From Granulicella sp. (GTDB lineage Bacteria; Acidobacteriota; Terriglobia; Terriglobales; Acidobacteriaceae), in contig PKWK01000314.1 of the NCBI GenBank assembly GCA_003133205.1, forward strand, positions 241 through 10,115: a stretch of DNA of 9,875 bases. The letters run 5' to 3'. The notes beneath the pieces were generated by a model that saw only the letters and a program-made list of their open reading frames with translations, was not told the DNA's origin and searched no databases. Shown in pieces: positions 1-3,543 of this stretch; the stretch's first letter is position 1, and every line of letters starts with the position of its first letter. A program made the position numbers and the translations under genes.

Positions 1-98
1 TGCACGCGCCGGTGTCCCTGCCCCGTAGCAGCCGACGCCTTACCCTCAAAAAACCGCAGAAAATCTTCCCGAATCGCGCTTCCCGATCTAAATTCCAT
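1..98 (-). CDS. alaS: Alanyl-tRNA synthetase, N-terminal fragment (runs off the window)
   Basis: Reading the minus strand from the ATG at 98-96 gives 32 codons, beginning MEFRSGSAIREDFLRFFEGK and ending GHRRV, still open at the window edge. The pattern IRxxFLxFF, then GH and xRV, is the conserved N-terminus of class II alanyl-tRNA synthetases (E. coli: AEIRQAFLDFFHSKGHQVV). The enzyme charges tRNA-Ala and edits mischarged Ser and Gly in the cytoplasm. Only the first strand of the catalytic domain is visible. About seven residues (ASAATGQ) sit between FFEGK and GH, where most homologues have none. No strong Shine-Dalgarno sequence precedes the ATG. The gene follows the methyltransferase stop by 44 bases on the same strand, so it may be the last gene of that transcript. 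The short length limits certainty, but the motif is specific. Confidence 0.85.
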   Translation of the reverse strand, partial: MEFRSGSAIREDFLRFFEGKASAATGQGHRRV

Positions 99-142
99 AG
101 GCCGTTAAGTTTATCAGCGCGAGCCACCCACCCGTGTATCCC

Positions 143-556
143 CTAAAACCACGTCTGCGCCTTATACCGCGCATACTCTTCCCCAAACGCCGCCGCCAGC
201 ACCTCCTCTTCCTTCCTCGCGCGATAGACCTGCACCGGCATCAGCACCGCAACAAAGATCGCCAGCCACCAGTTCCCCAGCACAATCGCCAGGCCAACCA
301 GAAACATCGCCGCAAACACATAAATCGGATTCCGAATCCGCGAGTACAGCCCCGTCGTCACCAGCTTCCTCGCCTTCGCCCCCACCGAAAACGACGCGCC
401 CAACTGCAGCCGCGCCACAATCAGCAGCGCCACTCCAACCCCCGCAATCACCGCCCCGCAAATCTTCACGCCGGTCCACTCCACCAGCGAAGCGTGAAAC
501 ACGAGCCAAATCACAGCAACAATCACCACCGCCAGCGTAATCATGTTTGCCTTCAT
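143..556 (-). CDS. ICMT/PEMT-family integral membrane methyltransferase
   Basis: This encodes 137 residues, mostly hydrophobic, with likely membrane segments near residues 6-22, 28-48, 78-95 and 96-112. The family signature is visible: a GLYSRIRNPIY block at 69-79 (the R-x-P-x-Y type motif) and a C-terminal acidic helix with EEE (116-118) followed by FGEEYARY (124-131). These are hallmarks of the isoprenylcysteine carboxyl methyltransferase / phospholipid methyltransferase superfamily, which binds S-adenosylmethionine in the membrane. Bacterial members methylate lipids or unknown small substrates, and the substrate here cannot be read from sequence. The length suits the short bacterial forms. 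The ATG at 556 has GGAAAGGA six bases upstream; Met5 at 544 is a weaker alternative. It starts 16 bases after the stop of the upstream DUF429-like gene, which points to an operon. Confidence 0.85.
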   Translation of the reverse strand: MKANMITLAVVIVAVIWLVFHASLVEWTGVKICGAVIAGVGVALLIVARLQLGASFSVGAKARKLVTTGLYSRIRNPIYVFAAMFLVGLAIVLGNWWLAIFVAVLMPVQVYRARKEEEVLAAAFGEEYARYKAQTWF

Positions 557-572
557 CTCACGTCCTTTCCCT

Positions 573-1511
573 TCATCCCTCTACTCCCGGAGCCCACGTC
601 CACCCCTCCACCCTATACCCCGGATCCTTCGGCGCCCGCAGCCGCGCGAACTCCGCGCGCCGAGCCGTCATCACCATGCAACTCACCAGCGCGTCGAACG
701 CATCCTCACTCCCGCGCGCCTTCTCCATCACGCCCCGCGGCAGCGCCGCATACGCCGCGTCTTCTTTCCGCTTCCGCAACAGATAAGCCGCGCGCGCCGC
801 CGCATTCGATTTCCGCACCGCCCCCGTATTCAGCCGCGTATACATCTCCACCACCATTGGCCTCTTCAATCCAGCCCGATCGAACGGCCACACCGCAAAT
901 CCCGCCTCGCGCAGCCGTTTCAGCACCGGCATTCCCCGCAGCGAAGCCGTCCCCACGCTCCCCGCTCCGCCAATCTGAAACACGCTCTTCGGAGCAATCC
1001 CCTTCACGCGCGCCGCCCTCTCCGCCTCCGGAATCACCGCCGCAATCTTGCAATCGATATCCGTCGCCCGCAGCATCCGGTGCAGCCGCTCGCTCGAAAA
1101 TTCCACGGGCCTCTTACCGCCTCGCCCTGCGCCAGCCCTGCCCCAGAATCGCGGATCCACGCACCCCGCTGCCAGCCACTGCTCCCCGTGCTCCCGTTCC
1201 ACCAACTCCCAGAACGCCGGCGCATCCGCACACCCCATCTCCCCACGCACAAACCACTCCGGAAAGCTGAAGCAGAAATCGAACCCCACCACCATCCGCG
1301 GAGTCTCCCGCGCCATCTCAATCAGCCACTCCGCAACCTCCACCCGAGTCCGCCCACTCTCCAGCGCGACCGTTCCTCCGAAAACGCGCCCACGGCGCCC
1401 ATCCACATGCGCACCGCCGCCGCCAGCCGTCCAGATCCCCGCCCAGATCTTCCTCCGCTGCCCCGCCGCGCTCCGGTCCCCCGACCAGTCCACTGCCACC
1501 ACTCGCTGCAT
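573..1511 (-). CDS. DUF429-like protein with predicted RNase H fold
   Basis: With the start at the ATG of 1511 this encodes 312 residues beginning MQRVVAVDWSGD. The frame is open to 1613, but GGAGG at 1525-1521 lies nine bases before the 1511 ATG and directly abuts the in-frame ATG at 1520, so 1511 is the better start. Visible RNase H-fold hallmarks are VDWSGD (Asp8) on the first strand, VGFDFCFSFP (Asp78) on a later strand, and a C-terminal helix SEDAFDALV (Glu269, Asp270, Asp273). The block FQIGGAGSVGTASLRGMPVL, with VWPFD after it, recalls the DUF429/COG4328-type predicted nucleases. No function is established for the group, and a nuclease role is inferred from the acidic residues alone. 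It leads the methyltransferase gene by 16 bases and is probably co-transcribed with it. Confidence 0.7.
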   Translation of the reverse strand: MQRVVAVDWSGDRSAAGQRRKIWAGIWTAGGGGAHVDGRRGRVFGGTVALESGRTRVEVAEWLIEMARETPRMVVGFDFCFSFPEWFVRGEMGCADAPAFWELVEREHGEQWLAAGCVDPRFWGRAGAGRGGKRPVEFSSERLHRMLRATDIDCKIAAVIPEAERAARVKGIAPKSVFQIGGAGSVGTASLRGMPVLKRLREAGFAVWPFDRAGLKRPMVVEMYTRLNTGAVRKSNAAARAAYLLRKRKEDAAYAALPRGVMEKARGSEDAFDALVSCMVMTARRAEFARLRAPKDPGYRVEGWTWAPGVEG

Positions 1512-1520
1512 CGAACCCAT

Positions 1521-1525
1521 CCTCC
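1521..1525 (-). promoter_or_regulatory. Shine-Dalgarno GGAGG deciding the DUF429-like start
   Basis: On the minus strand GGAGG is followed by ATGGGTTCG and then ATG (1511). A nine-base spacer is normal, whereas the ATG at 1520 would have no spacer. This favours the 312-residue product over longer in-frame forms. Confidence 0.65.
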
Positions 1526-1651
1526 ATCCTATCGTCCCAAACGCCGCCCCACGTCTGAACCGAAAGAGAAACAGTTTTCCGAAAGGCCGCAAATCTTTGC
1601 AGTTACGAACCATTGCTAATTCAGTAATTGCCTCAATTTTCTAGGCTTAGA

Positions 1652-1668
1652 TTGGAGACTCAATTGCT
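1652..1668 (+). promoter_or_regulatory. Candidate sigma-54 (RpoN) -24/-12 promoter for the PEP-CTERM gene
   Basis: The sequence TTGGAGACTCAATTGCT has GG (1654-1655) and GC (1666-1667) separated by exactly ten bases, and carries TGG and TTGCT of the consensus TGGCAC-N5-TTGCW. The middle CAC is not matched (AGA). With GC at -13/-12, transcription would begin near 1679, giving a 35-base leader before the ATG at 1714. PEP-CTERM genes are known in other bacteria to depend on RpoN and the PrsK/PrsR pair, so the match fits its neighbour. A weak sigma-70 reading (TTGGAG, 17 bases, TACATA) overlaps it and cannot be excluded. CTCAATTTTCTAG (1632-1644) and CTCAATTGCTAG (1659-1670) form a near-perfect direct repeat across the site. 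Confidence 0.5.
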
Positions 1669-1713
1669 AGACTTTACATACTTCCACTTTTTCGATGAAA
1701 GGTCGGCACATCC

Positions 1714-2526
1714 ATGAAACTAGTTGAAACCTCCAAGTACTCCACCTTGACGTTCGCTTGCATCGCTGTGCTGACCTTGGGTGTGGCGACAAACGCCTAC
1801 GCCAGTCCCATCCCTTCCGGATGGACCTGTGGCGGCACCTGCGGCTCTCTCGGAGCCGATGGCGTCGTCACTCTCTCGCCAACCGGCAACAGCAGCTACC
1901 AGTACGTCACCACCAACGGTTCCTCCTCGACCGCTCCTCTTCCGTCGGGCGCGCTCGGATCGGAAACGAACGGCTCAACCCTCGCTACGTCGGTCTTCTC
2001 CGCAGCCGCCGGAACCGACCTCAACTTCTACTTCGATTTCGTGACCTCGGATGGCGCAGGATACGCGGACTATGCCTGGGCCGAACTCTATAGCTCGTCC
2101 AACAGTCCCGTCGCCCTTCTCTTTACCGCCCGCACCGTCCCTAGCGGAAGCATCGTTCCCGGAACCGGCATGCCCCCACCCAACGCAACCCTTAACCCAA
2201 CATCAGTTCCCATCATCCCTGGAGGTCCAGCCTGGTCGCCGCTCGGAGGCTATTCCGGAGCTTGTTATAACTCCGGCTGCGGCTATACCGGTTGGATCGA
2301 TTCCAACTTCACCATCGCCGTCGCCGGCGACTATTACCTCAAAATCGGTGTCACCAACTGGGCTGACACGCTCTACGACACCGGCCTCGCCATGGACGGC
2401 GTCACCGTCGGCGGAACACCTATCATCCCGCCCTCAAGTCCCACACCCGAACCCTCAACCCTGGCCCTGCTCGGCACTGGACTCGTCGGAATCCTCTCCG
2501 CTGCCAAGCGCCGTCTGCTGGCCTGA
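1714..2526 (+). CDS. Secreted PEP-CTERM protein (exosortase substrate)
   Basis: This 270-residue protein has an N-terminal signal peptide (hydrophobic core about 12-25, probable cleavage after AYA at 28-30). Its C-terminal sorting signal is TPEPSTLALLGTGLVGILSAAKRR: PEP at 245-247, a membrane helix at about 249-263, and the basic cluster KRR (265-267). PEP-CTERM proteins are cut and processed by exosortase and often accompany exopolysaccharide biofilms. The mature part is rich in Gly, Ser and Thr, with cysteine pairs C39/C43 and C184/C189. The segment GWTCGGTCGSLGADGVVTLSPTG, the later TNGSTL, and the SDGAGYADYAWAELY block resemble the PEP-CTERM family NF038132; I recall this and have not searched it. 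No exosortase gene lies in the window, so the enzyme must be elsewhere. AAAGG at 1698-1702 precedes the ATG by 11 bases. The binding or structural role is unknown. Confidence 0.88.
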   Translation: MKLVETSKYSTLTFACIAVLTLGVATNAYASPIPSGWTCGGTCGSLGADGVVTLSPTGNSSYQYVTTNGSSSTAPLPSGALGSETNGSTLATSVFSAAAGTDLNFYFDFVTSDGAGYADYAWAELYSSSNSPVALLFTARTVPSGSIVPGTGMPPPNATLNPTSVPIIPGGPAWSPLGGYSGACYNSGCGYTGWIDSNFTIAVAGDYYLKIGVTNWADTLYDTGLAMDGVTVGGTPIIPPSSPTPEPSTLALLGTGLVGILSAAKRRLLA

Positions 2527-2540
2527 CTCATCAAGCCCAA

Positions 2541-2568
2541 AGGGCGAAGAGGATCGCCTCTTCGCCCT
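2541..2568 (+). terminator. Strong hairpin after the PEP-CTERM gene (terminator-like, no U-tract)
   Basis: AGGGCGAAGAGG (2541-2552) and CCTCTTCGCCCT (2557-2568) form a perfect 12-bp stem with the four-base loop ATCG, 14 bases after the stop codon. An outer ATCAA (2530-2534) / TTGAT (2575-2579) pair could extend it. No T-run follows on the plus strand, so it may act as an RNA 3'-end stabiliser or a weak or Rho-assisted terminator. Confidence 0.6.
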
Positions 2569-2613
2569 CCACGGTTGATCTTCCACTCACTCCCCCGTCC
2601 ATCCAGATATCAG

Positions 2614-2641
2614 GGAACTTTTTGCGCCTCCTGTGCGTTTC
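2614..2641 (+). promoter_or_regulatory. Candidate ECF-sigma promoter for the small membrane protein
   Basis: GGAACTTTTT (2614-2623) has the GGAAC core typical of ECF sigma factor -35 boxes. Seventeen bases after GGAAC comes CGTTTC (2636-2641), similar to the CGTC/CGTT -10 core. Transcription would begin near 2648, leaving only a very short leader that still includes the AGGAG ribosome site, which is tight. This comes from motif matching only. Confidence 0.35.
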
Positions 2642-2647
2642 TCTTGC

Positions 2648-2652
2648 AGGAG
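2648..2652 (+). promoter_or_regulatory. Shine-Dalgarno AGGAG of the small membrane protein
   Basis: AGGAG ends eight bases before the ATG at 2661. The in-frame upstream codon at 2622 has no such site, so the 63-residue form is chosen over a 76-residue one. Confidence 0.7.
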
Positions 2653-2660
2653 ATTCTCCC

Positions 2661-2852
2661 ATGCTAAAACTCCTCCTCTTCTGCATCCTCCTCGTCCTCT
2701 GCTGGCCGCTCGCCCTCCTCGCGCTCATCCTCTATCCGATCGTCTGGCTCGTCACGCTCCCCTTCCGCCTTGTCGGAATCGCCGTCACCGGAGCCTTCGC
2801 GCTCATCACCGCCATCTTCCTCTTCCCCGCCCGCGTCCTCCGCACCATCTAG
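2661..2852 (+). CDS. Small hydrophobic membrane protein, function unknown
   Basis: This encodes 63 residues beginning MLKLLLFCILLVLCWPLAL and ending FPARVLRTI. Almost the whole chain is hydrophobic, with probable membrane segments at about 2-30 (kinked at Pro16 and Pro25) and 38-55. A short basic turn (FRLVG) lies between them and a basic tail (ARVLR) at the end. I do not recognise a family; small proteins of this make-up are common in acidobacterial genomes. A good AGGAG site and a plausible ECF-type promoter precede it. Its TAG stop (2850-2852) overlaps the TAG stop of recX on the other strand (2851-2849), so the two genes converge with no spacer and no room for a terminator. A frame this hydrophobic with a well-placed ribosome site is unlikely to be chance. 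Confidence 0.6.
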   Translation: MLKLLLFCILLVLCWPLALLALILYPIVWLVTLPFRLVGIAVTGAFALITAIFLFPARVLRTI

Positions 2853-3406
2853 GTCGCACCCTCCTCCACATCCACCTCCTCCACATCCACCTCCTCCACA
2901 TCCACCCCCCACTCCCGCAGCACCTTAAACACCGCCGACGACGAAAACCCCGCCCGCAGCAGCCTCCCCATCACCCTCGCCGATTCCTTCTTCGCATTCT
3001 CCCCCGCCGGCTGTTTCATCCGCTTCCTCGCCACATACTCCCGAGCCAGCGCCACCTCATCCACGCCCTCATACGCAGCCCACACCGCCGCGCCCACCGT
3101 CTCCGAAGCAACCCCCTTCGCCGACAGGTCCTGCTGAACCCGCCGCCGCCCAAACTTCTGCCCCTCCTTGCGCAGCCGCGTGTAGTCCGCCGCGAATCGT
3201 GCATCGCTCAGGTAATTCAACTCCTTCAGCCGAGCCACCACCGCATCCATCGCCCGCTCGCCCTCCGCACCCTCCGCCGCGCGCGTCTTCATTAGCCGCC
3301 GCAACTCGCGCTCCGTCCGCATCTGCCTGGCGAGCATCCCCACCGCATACTCAAACAGCCCCGCCTCCCCCACCGGCTCCCGCTTCTTCGCCCGCTTAAA
3401 CGCCAC
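2849..3406 (-). CDS. recX: Regulatory protein RecX
   Basis: From the GTG at 3406 this encodes 185 residues. The RecX pattern is clear: EAGLFEYAVGMLARQMRTERELRRLM near the N-terminus, then LKELNYLSDARFAADYTRLR and KFGRRRVQQDLSAKGV, followed by ARVMGRLLRAGFSSSAVFKVLR in the last helical repeat. RecX binds RecA filaments and limits recombination and the SOS response. The GTG is preceded by GGGGAG with a six-base spacer, whereas upstream in-frame starts (for example the ATG at 3448) lie inside a repeat element and lack a ribosome site. The C-terminus carries three exact VDVEE units (residues 168-182) encoded by a 15-bp tandem repeat, which is unusual for RecX. No recA is present here. The gene follows the S9 peptidase by 137 bases on the same strand. 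Confidence 0.9.
   Translation of the reverse strand: MAFKRAKKREPVGEAGLFEYAVGMLARQMRTERELRRLMKTRAAEGAEGERAMDAVVARLKELNYLSDARFAADYTRLRKEGQKFGRRRVQQDLSAKGVASETVGAAVWAAYEGVDEVALAREYVARKRMKQPAGENAKKESARVMGRLLRAGFSSSAVFKVLREWGVDVEEVDVEEVDVEEGAT
2861..2905. repeat. 15-bp tandem repeat, three exact copies
   Basis: The unit CTCCTCCACATCCAC occurs at 2861-2875, 2876-2890 and 2891-2905 without a mismatch. On the minus strand it encodes VDVEE three times at the C-terminus of RecX. The unit length is a multiple of three, so gain or loss of copies would keep the frame. Confidence 0.95.
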
Positions 3407-3412
3407 GCTCGA

Positions 3413-3418
3413 CTCCCC
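3413..3418 (-). promoter_or_regulatory. Shine-Dalgarno GGGGAG deciding the recX GTG start
   Basis: On the minus strand GGGGAG is followed by TCGAGC and then GTG (3406-3404). The spacing of six bases is good, and no other in-frame start has a comparable site. Confidence 0.65.
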
Positions 3419-3437
3419 ATTCCGCCCGTCATTGCCT

Positions 3438-3470
3438 TTGTTTGTCATTCCCGCAGGGAATCTGCTTCTT
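3438..3470. repeat. Interspersed palindromic element, copy A1 (recX leader)
   Basis: This is a 33-bp element: TTGTTTGTC, then ATTCCC-GCA-GGGAAT (3447-3461), then CTGCTTCTT. The central ATTCCC/GGGAAT arms form a perfect six-base hairpin. Two further copies lie at 5431 and 5734 in the same orientation and differ only in the loop and tail. It lies 31 bases upstream of the recX start codon. Confidence 0.9.
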
Positions 3471-3488
3471 CTGTTGCTTGTTCGTGCT

Positions 3489-3523
3489 GTCATTCTGAGC
3501 GCAGCAAAGAACCCCCGTATTTC
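3489..3523. repeat. Interspersed element, type B (GTCATTCTGAGCG...)
   Basis: GTCATTCTGAGCGCAGCAAA followed by GAACCCCCGTATTTC resembles a short dispersed repeat I associate with Terriglobia genomes. It shares the GTCATTC head with the A elements. It occupies the untranslated gap between the S9 peptidase and recX. There is only one copy in the window, so its repeat status is from recollection. Confidence 0.5.
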
Positions 3524-3543
3524 GCCTTTGTCGTTGCCCGTTT

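Noticed and set aside
99..142. Terminator between the methyltransferase and alaS
   Set aside because: No stem-loop is visible in these 44 bases; read-through into alaS seems more likely.
134..1619. Long plus-strand open frames (up to 378 codons) opposite the methyltransferase and DUF429-like genes
   Set aside because: They are rich in Pro, Arg, His and Ser with no domain pattern, as expected for the antisense of GC-rich genes; the minus-strand proteins have recognisable motifs.
3438..3470. Element A as a classical REP/RAYT repeat
   Set aside because: There is no flanking GTAG-type tetranucleotide and no REP-associated transposase in the window; it is kept only as an interspersed palindromic element.
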